Positions 33,648-43,800 of a stretch of DNA of 64,000 nt are shown here, piece by piece. The notes under the pieces are model-generated. The model saw only the letters and a program-made list of their open reading frames with translations, did no database searches and was not told the DNA's origin. Each line of letters opens with the position of its first letter. The stretch's first letter is position 1. The translations under genes were made by a program, and so were the position numbers. The stretch spans positions 9,910 through 73,909 of the forward strand of contig JAFWUX010000097.1 in the NCBI GenBank assembly GCA_017523995.1, read 5' to 3'. The stretch comes from Oscillospiraceae bacterium. GTDB lineage: Bacteria; Bacillota_A; Clostridia; Oscillospirales; Ruminococcaceae.

Positions 33648-35810
33648 TTATCCTGCGTAATTCGGATTCTTGTAGATTTCAACACGGTTGGAGACTTCTC
33701 CGAAGAGCTCCCATCCGTTTGCCTCGAGGATCGGAACGCTGAAATCAGAGATCTCTGTATACGGTCCGATGACGAGGAAGTCGATCTTGTCCATATCCTT
33801 GATGATGCCCGCTTCCTGATCGACGTCATTCATATCGTAGAGATAGAGCTGATCGCGGTTTGCGATGTGCGCCACAAAGAACGGTGTCGCGTAGACGCAT
33901 GCGTCCTCCGGAATGGTGTCGAGCACATCCTCAAGCTGCTGATAGGTCGCCTTGTTGCTCTCGTAGCTGTCAACATTATCCCAGTAATGCAGCGGCATGC
34001 CGACAAAGAACAGGATCGCTGCCGCACCGAGCAGAATTGCAAGATCGTGCTTGGGCTTTCCGCCGATGTCATCGAGATTGAGGAAGATCATGTAGAACAG
34101 CAGGCAGATCGGTCCGAAGATATACTGATACTCGATGTTCGCTGCATAGCCGTAGCCTGCGCCGATGACGAGGTTCATGACAATAAACGGCACCATGAGC
34201 CAGAAGCGGTGCAGCTTCTTTGTGATGAACGGCAGGAACAGCAGCGGCAGCATCACGGCAAGCAAGAAGTTCAGCGTATCCTCGTGGATCAGCAGGCTGA
34301 AGAAATATGCCGGATCGACGATCACATTCTTGATGACCTCGCCGATGCCGCGGTCGCTCTCGATCATGAGGATGCCGAAGCGGATGTTGGTCATCTTGCC
34401 GCCGTCGCCGTTTGCGGTCAGCCATCTGAGAATCAGGAGCATGTAGGCGGCGCTGAGGAAGGTCGAGCAGAGACCGTGCCAGCGGAACTTTTTGCCCTTC
34501 TTCTCAAAGAACAGGAACAGACCGATGCACATGATATAGAGCGGTGCATCCTCCTTGACGATGCAGACGAGCACGGTCATGATCCAGAACAGGATTGTGC
34601 TCTCGCGGTCGATTGCGTAGAACAGCCACATCAGGAGCGTCGGAAGGAACGCATTTTCGTGGAAATCATAGAAGCACGGCGAAACGATGCCGATGCTGAA
34701 AATATAGGTGAAGGTCATGAAGATCAGGGCAAGACCCTTGTAATCGCGGCGCTTTGCGATCAGGAACATCGGGATTGCGCCGCCCATTGCGAGGATCGCC
34801 TGCGCTGCAAGCAGCGTGGATTCCTTCGGGATTGCCTTGTAGAACGGGACGAGCAGATAGTAGATATAAGATGCGTGGACACAGAAATGCGACATCACTT
34901 CGTCGCGCTCTGCGGTTGTGATCGGCTGCATTGATTTGGCGAGCGAGTGGAACATCTGCACGAACAGACCGAAATCGTGACATGCCGTGCCGAAAATCTG
35001 GTGCTTTGCAACCGTTGCCTTGATGATAAAGAACGTGACGAGCACCGTTGCACCGAGACAGATCAGACCGCTGAATGTCCACGGGATTTTTTCATACGGC
35101 TCGCGTGAGGGGAGCTTGTTGATGAGATAGTGGATCAGCACGAGCGAGACAAACGCGACGGCACTGGTCAGGAAGAAGTTGTTGACGCGCCACAGCAGGG
35201 CGACATCAAAGAACAGAATCGCACCGATGCCGAACGTCTGGTCGGTGATTTTGGATTTTGCCGGCAGCACGCGGTTGAGACCGGAGAACAAGGCGAATCC
35301 TGCAAGCAGCAGCACGAGCGAGGTCATCAGGATGCCGCCGCTGCCCGTATGCGTTGCAAACTCACGCCATTCGGTGATCGGCGTCAGATTGAGCTTGTGC
35401 TTGATGTAGATGATCCAGATGCCGGAGATGATGAAATAGACCGCCAGAAAACGCGGCAGCAGCATATCCGGAAGCTGATAGCGCGCGAGCGCCGATGTGA
35501 TGTTTTCGGCGAGCTTGCGCAGTGTGAACTGCTCCTTCGGTTCTGCCTGCTCCTCCGGATTTTCGGATTCTGCGCCGTCGCCTGCATCTGCTGCGGGTTT
35601 TGCGTCGGCGGCTTCTCCGGATTCCGCCGGTTCCGCGGCTTCCGGCTCTGTGTCAGCCGGAGCGGTGTCAGTCAGTGCTGTATCATCCGGTTCCGGTTCG
35701 TCAGAGAGATTATGTTCTGTTTCCTCCGCTGCGGCGTCCTCTGCCGCAAGCAGATTGTCTGTTTCCTTGTCCGGTTCACTGCCGGAGCTGCTGTGATGCT
35801 TCTTGGACAT
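33648..35810 (-). CDS. DUF2079 polytopic membrane protein with acidic N-terminal tail
   Basis: A 720-residue integral membrane protein. The first about 120 residues are hydrophilic, acidic and low-complexity (EPEAAEPAESGEAADAKPAA type), followed by about twelve to fourteen hydrophobic helices. The segment ACHDFGLFVQMFHSLAKSM, then VMSHFCVHASYIYYLLVPFY, is the DUF2079 signature; the fold resembles GT-C glycosyltransferases (DxGLF-type motif with a nearby acidic residue), so a lipid-linked sugar transferase role is possible but unproven. The start at 35810 is 6 bases after AAGGAGG; the frame extends upstream through the promoter. Single gene with its own promoter and terminator. Confidence 0.85.
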   Translation of the reverse strand: MSKKHHSSSGSEPDKETDNLLAAEDAAAEETEHNLSDEPEPDDTALTDTAPADTEPEAAEPAESGEAADAKPAADAGDGAESENPEEQAEPKEQFTLRKLAENITSALARYQLPDMLLPRFLAVYFIISGIWIIYIKHKLNLTPITEWREFATHTGSGGILMTSLVLLLAGFALFSGLNRVLPAKSKITDQTFGIGAILFFDVALLWRVNNFFLTSAVAFVSLVLIHYLINKLPSREPYEKIPWTFSGLICLGATVLVTFFIIKATVAKHQIFGTACHDFGLFVQMFHSLAKSMQPITTAERDEVMSHFCVHASYIYYLLVPFYKAIPKESTLLAAQAILAMGGAIPMFLIAKRRDYKGLALIFMTFTYIFSIGIVSPCFYDFHENAFLPTLLMWLFYAIDRESTILFWIMTVLVCIVKEDAPLYIMCIGLFLFFEKKGKKFRWHGLCSTFLSAAYMLLILRWLTANGDGGKMTNIRFGILMIESDRGIGEVIKNVIVDPAYFFSLLIHEDTLNFLLAVMLPLLFLPFITKKLHRFWLMVPFIVMNLVIGAGYGYAANIEYQYIFGPICLLFYMIFLNLDDIGGKPKHDLAILLGAAAILFFVGMPLHYWDNVDSYESNKATYQQLEDVLDTIPEDACVYATPFFVAHIANRDQLYLYDMNDVDQEAGIIKDMDKIDFLVIGPYTEISDFSVPILEANGWELFGEVSNRVEIYKNPNYAG

Positions 35811-35877
35811 ATGTTCCTCCTTACGGATTATTTTTACACTATAACAGCGGTTGATTCCACTGTAAACATACTTTTTT

Positions 35878-35906
35878 ATTATAGCAGAGAATCGGGAAAA
35901 AGTCAA
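35878..35906 (-). promoter_or_regulatory. Sigma-A promoter of the DUF2079 gene
   Basis: Minus strand TTGACT (35901-35906), 17-base spacer, TATAAT (35878-35883). Confidence 0.8.
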
Positions 35907-36054
35907 TATCAATCCGCTCTCTTATTATATGTCCGGTTTTGAGCGAAAAGGTTACAGCCGGATTTGGATTTTGTTAGAATACCAAAAATCGTCAACGATT
36001 TTTGAAACTGGGAATACAAATGTTTCGATGTTTCTTGTTTTTTCGTTCAGGGGC

Positions 36055-36083
36055 TTGATTTTTCATTCCGGTTGTGGTATAAT
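36055..36083 (+). promoter_or_regulatory. Sigma-A promoter of the lectin/C39 gene
   Basis: TTGATT (36055-36060), 17-base spacer, TATAAT (36078-36083), giving a leader of about 105 bases that is C/A-rich. Upstream, AAAATCGT/ACGATTTT (about 35984-36003) forms a short hairpin. Confidence 0.75.
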
Positions 36084-36194
36084 AACCGCGACATGTCAAA
36101 GCAATTCCCTTGAAGTCGATTTCAAATCCCGCTATTTTTCAACTGTTCAACCTACCATCCAACTACCAACTACAATTTTACAAAGGAAAAAACT

Positions 36195-37256
36195 ATGAAA
36201 TCGAACAATCTTATCAAGAAGATCGCTGCAGGCGTGATGTCTGCCGCAATGCTCTTTACCGGTTCTCCGCTCGCACGCGAGACCGGCGTATCATTCTTTG
36301 CAGATCAGACCGCGATTACGGCTTCTGCATGGGATTCTCATGACCCGCACAACTTCGGTTCGACCCTCTATGCAAGCATCGGTCACAACAAGACGCTGAA
36401 GCCGGGCGACTATCTGTGCAACGGAAACTATCGTGCGATTCTGCAGGGCGACGGCAACTTTGTTATTTATAATAACAAGGGACAGGCGCGCTGGGCGACT
36501 ACCACTGCACTGACATCCAACGATAACAAGGCTTACAGCAACTATCGCTTTGTTGTGCAGGAGGACGGAAATCTCGTTCTTTACGGTAAGCCGAAGGCAA
36601 ACGGCGGCGACAGATGGATCTGGGCAACCGGTACAAACGGTGCAAAGGGCAACTATACCCTGAAGCTTGAAAGCAACGGCGTTCTGAATCTTTATCGCGG
36701 CGCAACTGCAAGCGGCAGCAAGGTCTGGACGGATTCGGATCGCAAAGTCCGCTGGCACATTGATGTGAAGACACAGAATGATCCGGCGTACAGATCGAAT
36801 CTGATGTATCCGTATACCGGTGAGAATATCTGGGGGATCGGCTGCGCGCTCGCATCCACCACGATGATCTACAATTATTACAAGGGCACCAACGTGAACC
36901 CGACAGCGCTGAATAACTCGACCTATCTTGACAACAACAGCTGGCTGCGCTGGAGCAATGCAAAGGCGACTGATGTGCGCGGCAGAACATTCTCCTGCGC
37001 AGAGCTTGCAACTCGCCTGAAATCCGGTCCTGTCATTGTTTATATCGGCTACAAGCACTTTATCGTTGTACACCAGTGCACGAAGGCAAGCGGCACATTT
37101 ACAACCGATGATTTCCGCGTGATTGATCCGGCATATACCTACAATGGCAGCAGCAATATGACGCTGAGTCAGGCAATGAGCAAGATCGGTGCTTATTCGA
37201 TTGTCCAGATGGATTACTGGAGCCAGAGCGCAGGCAGAAGCATGCCGAATGTCTGA
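36195..37256 (+). CDS. Secreted bulb-type lectin fused to a C39-like cysteine peptidase
   Basis: A 353-residue exported protein. Signal peptide (about 1-47 by cleavage near ITASA); B-lectin domain (about 55-185) with three mannose-site-like repeats: LQGDGNFVIYN, VQEDGNLVLYG and LESNGVLNLYR (the last lacks the usual Asp-x-Asn order); then a papain/C39-like domain (about 195-345) with a candidate nucleophile Cys in GIGCALASTTMIYNYY, His in GYKHFIVVHQ and Asp in FRVIDPAY. This suggests a sugar-anchored protease or amidase acting outside the cell. No dockerin or sortase signal. AAAGGAAAAAACT precedes the ATG. Monocistronic with promoter and terminator. Substrate unknown. Confidence 0.82.
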   Translation: MKSNNLIKKIAAGVMSAAMLFTGSPLARETGVSFFADQTAITASAWDSHDPHNFGSTLYASIGHNKTLKPGDYLCNGNYRAILQGDGNFVIYNNKGQARWATTTALTSNDNKAYSNYRFVVQEDGNLVLYGKPKANGGDRWIWATGTNGAKGNYTLKLESNGVLNLYRGATASGSKVWTDSDRKVRWHIDVKTQNDPAYRSNLMYPYTGENIWGIGCALASTTMIYNYYKGTNVNPTALNNSTYLDNNSWLRWSNAKATDVRGRTFSCAELATRLKSGPVIVYIGYKHFIVVHQCTKASGTFTTDDFRVIDPAYTYNGSSNMTLSQAMSKIGAYSIVQMDYWSQSAGRSMPNV

Positions 37257-37277
37257 TTCTGACGATGAAACACAAAA

Positions 37278-37308
37278 GAGAGCAGTCCCTGCGGCTGCTC
37301 TCTTTTTT
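37278..37308 (+). terminator. Terminator of the lectin/C39 gene
   Basis: GAGAGCAG pairs with CTGCTCTC and is followed by six Ts. Confidence 0.88.
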
Positions 37309-37369
37309 GCATAACGCCCCAAAACCTGCACATACTGAACCTGTATCATGGGCAGGGGAGGGATACAAT

Positions 37370-37465
37370 ATGCTCGGATTTGTGCTTGGCTGCATGACCG
37401 GCGGTGTGATCGGTGTTGCGGCGATGTGCTGTTTTGTCACGGCAGGCAGAGCGGATAAAGACTGA
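37370..37465 (+). CDS. Small DUF3789-type membrane peptide
   Basis: A 31-residue peptide starting MLGFVLGCMTGGVIGVAAMC and ending in a short polar tail (AGRADKD). This single hydrophobic helix with a GxMxGGxxG pattern matches small DUF3789 proteins common in Clostridia, often found near mobile or conjugative genes. GGGGAGGG lies 7 bases before the ATG and a terminator follows at once, which supports a real gene. A longer in-frame start at 37265 falls in the preceding terminator. Function unknown. Confidence 0.7.
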   Translation: MLGFVLGCMTGGVIGVAAMCCFVTAGRADKD

Positions 37466-37466
37466 A

Positions 37467-37500
37467 AAAAGACACTTCCGTGTTCGCGGAAGTGTCTTTT
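37467..37500. terminator. Bidirectional terminator
   Basis: AAAGACACTTCCG pairs with CGGAAGTGTCTTT (with a small TGTTCG loop); A-run on the left, T-run on the right. Serves the DUF3789 peptide and the YbjN-like gene converging from the right. Confidence 0.87.
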
Positions 37501-37516
37501 GCTTGCAGATATGATC

Positions 37517-37999
37517 TCAGACCTCGAAATCGTGGAAGACAATGTTGCCGAGTGCCTGCGGCGGGACGGCAGGTTCATCCTTTGCGCCCCAGATCGCGCG
37601 CATGAATTCCGGAAATGCCTCCTCGGCGATCTGCATCAGGCGGCGGAACAGTTCCTCCGCAGCAGGACCGATGTTTTCAGTCTTCTCCGCGAAATCATAT
37701 TCGATCGTGACAGCCTCCGATTCATCATTGACCGTGAACTTGACGAAACGGTACTTATCATTCATGCGGTTTGCAATGCGCAGCATATCGCGGCGGTTCT
37801 GCTCCTTGAAGCGGACAAAGTGCGGCACGCGCACGGAGACATCGTTTGTCTCATCGCTGGAGATGAAGTAAACGGTGAACGAAGTATAGTCCACTACGAC
37901 CGACGCAACAACGCGGCTGCTCTCCTCGTTCTCGGAGATATTGAAATGTACTTCTTTCTCTTCAAAAAACTCCGCAATTTCCTCAGTTGCAGGAAACAT
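37517..37999 (-). CDS. YbjN-like protein, paralogue 1
   Basis: A 160-residue acidic protein resembling the YbjN/DUF1790 fold (type III chaperone-like alpha-beta): N-terminal helix PATEEIAEFFEEKE, then beta strands (FNISENEESSRVVASVVVDY, FTVYFISSDETNDVSVRV), helix RRDMLRIANRMNDKYRFVKF and a final long helix AAEELFRRLMQIAEEAFPEF. It shares MxFPATxEI, NDV-R and RFxKFTV with the neighbour at 38023-38442, so the pair arose by duplication. GGAGG is about 9 bases before the ATG. Downstream gene of the pair, 23 bases apart, same transcript. Cellular role unknown. Confidence 0.7.
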   Translation of the reverse strand: MFPATEEIAEFFEEKEVHFNISENEESSRVVASVVVDYTSFTVYFISSDETNDVSVRVPHFVRFKEQNRRDMLRIANRMNDKYRFVKFTVNDESEAVTIEYDFAEKTENIGPAAEELFRRLMQIAEEAFPEFMRAIWGAKDEPAVPPQALGNIVFHDFEV

Positions 38000-38022
38000 G
38001 GGAAGGTCCCTCCTTTCGTGAT

Positions 38023-38442
38023 TCAGCTCTTGAGCACATCCATGAATGCGGGATAGCAGTCATCAATGATGCCGGCGGCGCGCATGAGCATCTCATAGGC
38101 GCATTCGCCGAGTCCCTCCGCCTCGATGGTGAAGTCATATGCCGCATCGACAGAATCGTTCTGCTCATCGACCGTGAACTTGAGAAAACGGAACCTGAGG
38201 TTCGCGGCATTGACGCACTCAAGCATGGCGTCGAGCTTATCCGGCGGAAACTTGATCAGGTTATAGATACGGAGTGCGACATCGTTCTTTTCACTTCTGG
38301 AGATGTAGAGTGCCTCAAACGAGGTCTTTTCGGTATTGATGCCGACATGCAGGACGCTCGATTCCTCGCGCGCCTCAATGCCGCTGTTGAGGTCATGCGC
38401 CTTCATGGCTGCATAGATCTCGTCGGTTGCAGGAAATACCAT
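38023..38442 (-). CDS. YbjN-like protein, paralogue 2
   Basis: A 139-residue paralogue of the gene at 37517-37999 with the same strand/helix order: VFPATDEIYAAMKAH, SSVLHVGINTEKTSFEALYI, KLDAMLECVNAANLRFRFLKFTVDE and a C-terminal MLMRAAGIIDDCYPAFMDVL helix. It lacks the 20-residue C-terminal tail of paralogue 1. The ATG at 38442 is chosen because GGAGGG sits 6 bases upstream; the ATG at 38448 touches it. First gene of a two-gene operon with its own promoter. Function unknown. Confidence 0.7.
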   Translation of the reverse strand: MVFPATDEIYAAMKAHDLNSGIEAREESSVLHVGINTEKTSFEALYISRSEKNDVALRIYNLIKFPPDKLDAMLECVNAANLRFRFLKFTVDEQNDSVDAAYDFTIEAEGLGECAYEMLMRAAGIIDDCYPAFMDVLKS

Positions 38443-38470
38443 TGTCATCCCTCCTGTTCTTATTTTCTCT

Positions 38471-38499
38471 ATTATAATCTATTTCGGCTGAAATGTCAA
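38471..38499 (-). promoter_or_regulatory. Sigma-A promoter of the YbjN-like pair
   Basis: Minus strand TTGACA (38494-38499), 17-base spacer, TATAAT (38471-38476). Confidence 0.85.
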
Positions 38500-38558
38500 G
38501 TAACACGTATGTAATCTTTATATGACGGAAAATGCCCTGTTTCCGCGGAAACAACAGA

Positions 38559-38601
38559 AAACCGCCCCTATGGCTGAAAATCCATAGAGGCGGTTGTTTT
38601 T
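38559..38601 (-). terminator. Terminator of the greA-lysS operon
   Basis: AACCGCC...TATGG pairs with CCATA...GGCGGTT; T-rich on both outer sides, about 15 bases after the lysS stop. Confidence 0.8.
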
Positions 38602-38615
38602 ATATGAGATTGCGG

Positions 38616-40205
38616 TCAGTCGATCGACTTCATTGTCGGGAAGAGCAGCACATCGCGGATGGACTGGCTGTTGGTCATCAGCATGACAAGTCTGTCGATG
38701 CCGAAGCCGATGCCGCCTGTCGGGGGCATACCGATCTCGAGGGCGTTCATGAAGTCCTCGTCGATGTGGTTTGCCTCGTCATCGCCCTGTGCGATCAGCG
38801 CCTCCTGCGCCTCAAAACGCTTGCGCTGGTCGATCGGATCGTTCAGCTCGGAGTAAGCGTTGCACATCTCGCGCGCAGTGATGTAAAGCTCGAAACGCTC
38901 GACATAATCGGGCTTATCGGGCTTGCGCTTGGTCAGCGGCGAAATTTCGACCGGATGATCCATGATGAAGGTCGGCTGTACGAGCTTCTCCTCGACGAAT
39001 TCATCGAAGAACAGGTTGAGGATATCGCCCTTTTCGTGGCGCTTCTCATAGTGGACGCCCTTTTCGTCCGCGATCTTCTTTGCCGCAGCGGTGTCAGGAA
39101 TCTGGTCGAAGTCCACGCCGGTGTACTCCTTGACCGCGTCGATCATGGTCAGGCGGCGGAACGGCTTGCCGAGGTCGATCATGATATCCTCGCCGTTCTC
39201 ATCGGTGCCGAACGGGATGCAGGTTGTGCCGCAGACGGTCTGTGCGATGTGGCGGAACATGTTTTCCGTCAGATCCATCATGCCGTGATAGTCGGTGTAT
39301 GCCTGATAGAGCTCCATGAGGGTGAACTCCGGATTGTGCTTGGTATCGACGCCCTCATTGCGGAACACTCTGCCGATCTCATAGACGCGCTCAAGGCCGC
39401 CGACGATCAGGCGCTTGAGGTAAAGCTCGAGCGAAATGCGCAGCTTGACGTCCTCATCGAGTGCGTTATAATGGGTCTCGAACGGTCTTGCAGCGGCGCC
39501 GCCTGCATTGGAGACGAGCATCGGGGTTTCGACCTCGATGAAGCCCTGTGCATCCAGCCAGCTGCGGATGGCAGCGATGATCTTGCTGCGCTTGATGAAG
39601 GTATCGCGCACATCCTCATTCATGATGAGGTCGGTGTAGCGCTGACGGTATCTGGTATCGCGGTCGGTCAGGCCGTGGAACTTCTCCGGCAGCGGCTTGA
39701 GCGACTTGGAGAGCATCGTGACCTTTGTTGCGTGGACGGAAAGCTCGCCGGTTCTGGTGCGAAACAGCGTGCCGGTGACACCCATGATGTCGCCGATATC
39801 GCCGTACTTGCGGAACTTTGCGAATTCCTCCTCACCGATATCGTTCATGCGGACATAGACCTGAATTCTGCCGGTCTTGTCGCGCAGATCGAGGAAGTTT
39901 GCCTTGCCCATCTTGCGCCAGCTCATGATTCTGCCGGCTACGGTGACGGTGAACTTCTCGTTGATCTGCTCATAGGCAGCCTTTTTTGCCTCCTCGTCAA
40001 GATCGGCGGGGAGCTCTGCCTCGGCTGCTTCGTACATCGAACGGCACTCTGCGGTGCTTGCGGTGACATCAAACTTTGTGATGACGAACGGATCATCGCC
40101 GTTCTGCTGCATTTCCGCGAGCTTGTCGAGACGCACCTGACGGAGCGCGTCGATATCCTCAGCAGTCTGCGGGACGTTCTGTTCGTTGAGATTCTGTTCG
40201 CTCAT
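38616..40205 (-). CDS. lysS: Lysyl-tRNA synthetase, class II
   Basis: A 529-residue enzyme that charges tRNA-Lys. N-terminal OB-fold anticodon-binding domain (about residues 60-180, NFLDLRDKTGRIQVYVR) and class II catalytic core: motif 1 around FIKRSKIIAAIRSWLDAQGF, motif 2 VFRNEGVDTKHNPEFT (about 285) and motif 3 GIGFGIDRLVMLM (about 500). Length matches bacterial LysS. Follows greA by 2 bases, a common gene pair. No T-box is visible upstream; expression should follow greA. Confidence 0.97.
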   Translation of the reverse strand: MSEQNLNEQNVPQTAEDIDALRQVRLDKLAEMQQNGDDPFVITKFDVTASTAECRSMYEAAEAELPADLDEEAKKAAYEQINEKFTVTVAGRIMSWRKMGKANFLDLRDKTGRIQVYVRMNDIGEEEFAKFRKYGDIGDIMGVTGTLFRTRTGELSVHATKVTMLSKSLKPLPEKFHGLTDRDTRYRQRYTDLIMNEDVRDTFIKRSKIIAAIRSWLDAQGFIEVETPMLVSNAGGAAARPFETHYNALDEDVKLRISLELYLKRLIVGGLERVYEIGRVFRNEGVDTKHNPEFTLMELYQAYTDYHGMMDLTENMFRHIAQTVCGTTCIPFGTDENGEDIMIDLGKPFRRLTMIDAVKEYTGVDFDQIPDTAAAKKIADEKGVHYEKRHEKGDILNLFFDEFVEEKLVQPTFIMDHPVEISPLTKRKPDKPDYVERFELYITAREMCNAYSELNDPIDQRKRFEAQEALIAQGDDEANHIDEDFMNALEIGMPPTGGIGFGIDRLVMLMTNSQSIRDVLLFPTMKSID

Positions 40206-40207
40206 GC

Positions 40208-40723
40208 TCAGCCCTCCGGATGATTCTCAAAGACGCCGGTGCTGGAGATCTCGAGAACGGTAAAGGTCATGATGCCGACCGGTGCTTCTACGATAAAGGT
40301 ATCGCCGACGCGCTTGCCGAGGACTGCCTTGCCGATCGGGGAGTCATCGGAGATCTTGTGCTTATCGTAATCTGCTTCGGAACGGCCGACGATCTGCAGG
40401 GTCTCGATCTTCTGGGGCTGACCGTTGAATTCCGCTCTGCTCAGGATGACGCCGCATCCGGTGCTGACGGTATCCGAGGAAAGCGTGGAGATGATCTCTG
40501 CATGCTCGAGGGTATATTCGAGCTTCTTGATTTCATCTTCCAGACGCGCCTGTTCGTTACGCGCCTCATCGTACTCCGCGTTTTCGGAAAGGTCACCGTG
40601 GCTTCTTGCTTCTGCAAGGGCATCTGCAACCTCGGTACGGCGGGTACCCTTTAAGTAGGAAAGTCTCTGCTGCTCAGCATCATAATGCTGTTGTGACATT
40701 TTTTCTCTGTATTCCTGCTCCAT
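40208..40723 (-). CDS. greA: Transcription elongation factor GreA
   Basis: A 171-residue Gre factor that stimulates RNA polymerase to cleave backtracked RNA. N-terminal coiled coil with ADALAEARSHGDLSENAEYDEA, which holds the conserved acidic tip (D and E of DLSENAEY), and a C-terminal FKBP-like domain with ISDDSPIGKAVLGKRVGDTF. The ATG at 40723 is 5 bases after AAGGAGG; an upstream in-frame ATG (40744) precedes that site. About 15 residues longer at the N-terminus than E. coli GreA. Likely co-transcribed with lysS; carB ends 80 bases upstream with a hairpin (40757-40787) between. Confidence 0.96.
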   Translation of the reverse strand: MEQEYREKMSQQHYDAEQQRLSYLKGTRRTEVADALAEARSHGDLSENAEYDEARNEQARLEDEIKKLEYTLEHAEIISTLSSDTVSTGCGVILSRAEFNGQPQKIETLQIVGRSEADYDKHKISDDSPIGKAVLGKRVGDTFIVEAPVGIMTFTVLEISSTGVFENHPEG

Positions 40724-40803
40724 AATGGCCTCCTTATGAATCAATATAGAATCCGGAGAGGGAGCAGTGCGAGAATGCGCTGCTCCCTTTCGGTATGGTT
40801 TGT

Positions 40804-43800
40804 TTACTCAGTGATTTCGCTGTGGAATTCCTGCAGAGACTTGACGCTCAGCGAGCCGCCCTGCTCCTTGATTGCAGCGATGCCTTCTGCGGTTGCAGAT
40901 GCTGCTGCCATTGTGGTGATATACGGGATGCGGTACTTGATCGCAGCCTTGCGGATGTAGCTGTCATCGTGCAGCGAATCCGCACCTGCCGGTGTGTTGA
41001 CGATCAGGTCGATCTTGCCGTTGGTCATCGCATCGGTGATGTTCGGTCTGCCCTCATAGAGCTTCTTGATCTTCTCTGCCGGAATGCCTGCCTCTGCGAT
41101 CATATCGTAGGTCTTGCCGGTTGCGAGGATCTTGAATCCGAGGTCATGGAACTTCTTTGCGATCGGGAGCAGCTCCGGCTTATCCATATCGCAGACGGAG
41201 AGCAGGACGGTGCCGCCGGTCGGCAGCTTGGTCTGGGTTGCCTCCTGTGCTTTGAAGTAAGCCTCGCCGAAGTTCGGGGAGATGCCGAGAACTTCGCCGG
41301 TGGAGCGCATTTCCGGTCCGAGAACCGGGTCAACTTCCGGGAACATGTTGAACGGGAAGACCGCTTCCTTGACGCCGTGATGCTTGATCTTCTTATCATG
41401 CAGCGACGGAACCGGAGACGGCTTGCCGGTCAGTTCGGCGGTCATGATCTGCGTTGCGATGCGGACCATGTTGATCGCGCAGACCTTGGAGACCAGCGGA
41501 ACGGTTCTGGATGCACGCGGGTTTGCCTCGAGGACATAGACTGTGTCATCCTCGATTGCATACTGCATGTTCATCAGACCCTCAACGCCCATCTCAACAG
41601 CGATGCGCTTGGTGTAATCCTTAATGGTTGCGACATGCTTTTCGCTGAGGTTCAGCGAAGGCAGCACGCATGCGGAGTCGCCGGAGTGGATACCTGCGAG
41701 CTCGATATGCTCCATAACAGCCGGAACGAAGCATTCCTTGCCGTCGGAGATTGCATCCGCCTCACACTCGGTTGCGTGATGCAGGAATCTGTCGATGAGG
41801 ATCGGTCTGTCCGGTGTGACGCCGACTGCTGCAGCCATATAGACGCGCATCATGTTGTCATCGTGGACAACCTCCATGCCGCGGCCGCCGAGCACGTAGG
41901 AAGGACGCACCATGACCGGATAGCCGATGCGGTTTGCGATCTCCAGTGCATCATCGACGGTGACTGCCATGCCGGATTCCGGCATCGGGATGCCGAGCTT
42001 ATCCATCATCGCGCGGAAGTGATCTCTGTCCTCAGCGAGGTCGATCGTTTCCGGCGATGTGCCGAGGATGCGGACGCCGTTCTTCTTGAGGTCTGCTGCG
42101 AGATTGAGCGGAGTCTGACCGCCGAACTGTGCGATGACGCCGACCGGCCTCTCCTTCTCATAGATCTGGAGCACATCCTCGAGCGTCAGCGGCTCGAAGT
42201 AGAGTTTATCAGAGGTGTCGTAGTCAGTGGAAACGGTTTCAGGGTTGCAGTTGACGATGATCGTCTCAAAGCCGAGATCCTTCAGTGCGAGTGCCGCGTG
42301 TACACAGCAGTAGTCGAACTCGATGCCCTGACCGATTCTGTTCGGGCCGCCGCCGAGGATCATGATCTTCGGGCGGTCATCATTGCAGGGGCTCTCATCC
42401 TTTTCAATATGATAGGAGGAGTAGTAATATGCGCTGTTCTCGGTGCCGGAAACGTGGACGCCCTCCCAGCCCTCGCGGATGCCTGCTGCATAGCGCGCAT
42501 TGCGGATGTCAGCCTCCGGCACTTCGAGGATCTGGCTGAGGTAGCGGTCAGAGAAGCCGTCGAGCTTTGCCTGACGCAGCACGCCGTCTGCCGGAACCTT
42601 GCCCTTGTTTTCGAGCAGGGTGTTTTCCTCCACAACGAGCTCGAGCATCTGCTCAATGAACCACTTTTTGATTCTGGTCAGATTATAGAGCTCATCGACG
42701 GTTGCACCCTTTCTGAGTGCTTCATACATGATGAACTGACGGTTGCTTGTCGGATAGACCAGCATGGAGAGCAGCTCATCCTTGGATTTTTTGTTGAAAT
42801 CCTTTGCAAAGCCGAGACCGTATCTGCCGGTTTCCAGCGAGCGGATTGCCTTCTGGAATGCCTCCTTATAGGTCTTGCCGATGCTCATGACCTCACCGAC
42901 TGCACGCATCTGCGTACCGAGCTTATCCTCGGCGCCCTTGAACTTCTCGAAAGCCCAGCGTGCGAACTTGATGACGACATAGTCGCCGGAAGGAACGTAT
43001 TTGTCGAGTGTGCCGTATTTGCCGCATTCCATCTCGTCGAGCGTCATGCCCGTTGCGAGCATTGCGGAAACGAGTGCGATCGGGAAGCCGGTCGCTTTGG
43101 AAGCCAGCGCAGAGGAGCGGGATGTACGCGGGTTGATCTCGATGACGATGATTCTGTCAGAGACCGGATCATGTGCAAACTGACAGTTGCAGCCGCCGAT
43201 GACCTGAACCTTGTCAACGATGCGGTATGCCTGATCCTGCAGACGCTTCTGAACGTCCTCAGAGATGGTCAGCATCGGGGCAGAGCAGAAGGAATCACCG
43301 GTGTGAACGCCCATCGGGTCAATGTTCTCGATGAAGCAGACGGTAATCATGTTGCCCTTTGCATCGCGGACGACCTCGAGCTCGAGCTCCTCCCAGCCGG
43401 TGACGCACTCCTCAACGAGCACCTGACCGACGAGCGATGCCTGCAGACCTCTTGCACAGACAACCTTCAGTTCCTCAACATTATAGACCATGCCGCCGCC
43501 GGCACCGCCCATGGTGTATGCAGGACGCAGAACGACCGGATAGCCGAGCTTGTCCGCAATCGCAACTGCTTCGTCCACGGAGTATGCAACCTCACTGCGC
43601 GCCATTTCGACGCCGATGGACTCCATGGTCTCCTTGAATTCGATTCTGTCCTCGCCGCGCTCGATTGCATCGACCTGAACGCCGATGACCTGGACGTTGT
43701 ACTCTTTGAGTACGCCCGCCTTGTCGAGCTCAGAGCAGAGATTCAGACCGGACTGACCGCCGAGGTTCGGAAGCAGCGCATCGGGGCGTTCCTTCTTGAT

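Noticed and set aside
37265..37369. Longer start for the DUF3789 peptide
   Set aside because: The extension runs through the preceding gene's terminator; the internal ATG at 37370 has a strong Shine-Dalgarno and the family's usual length.
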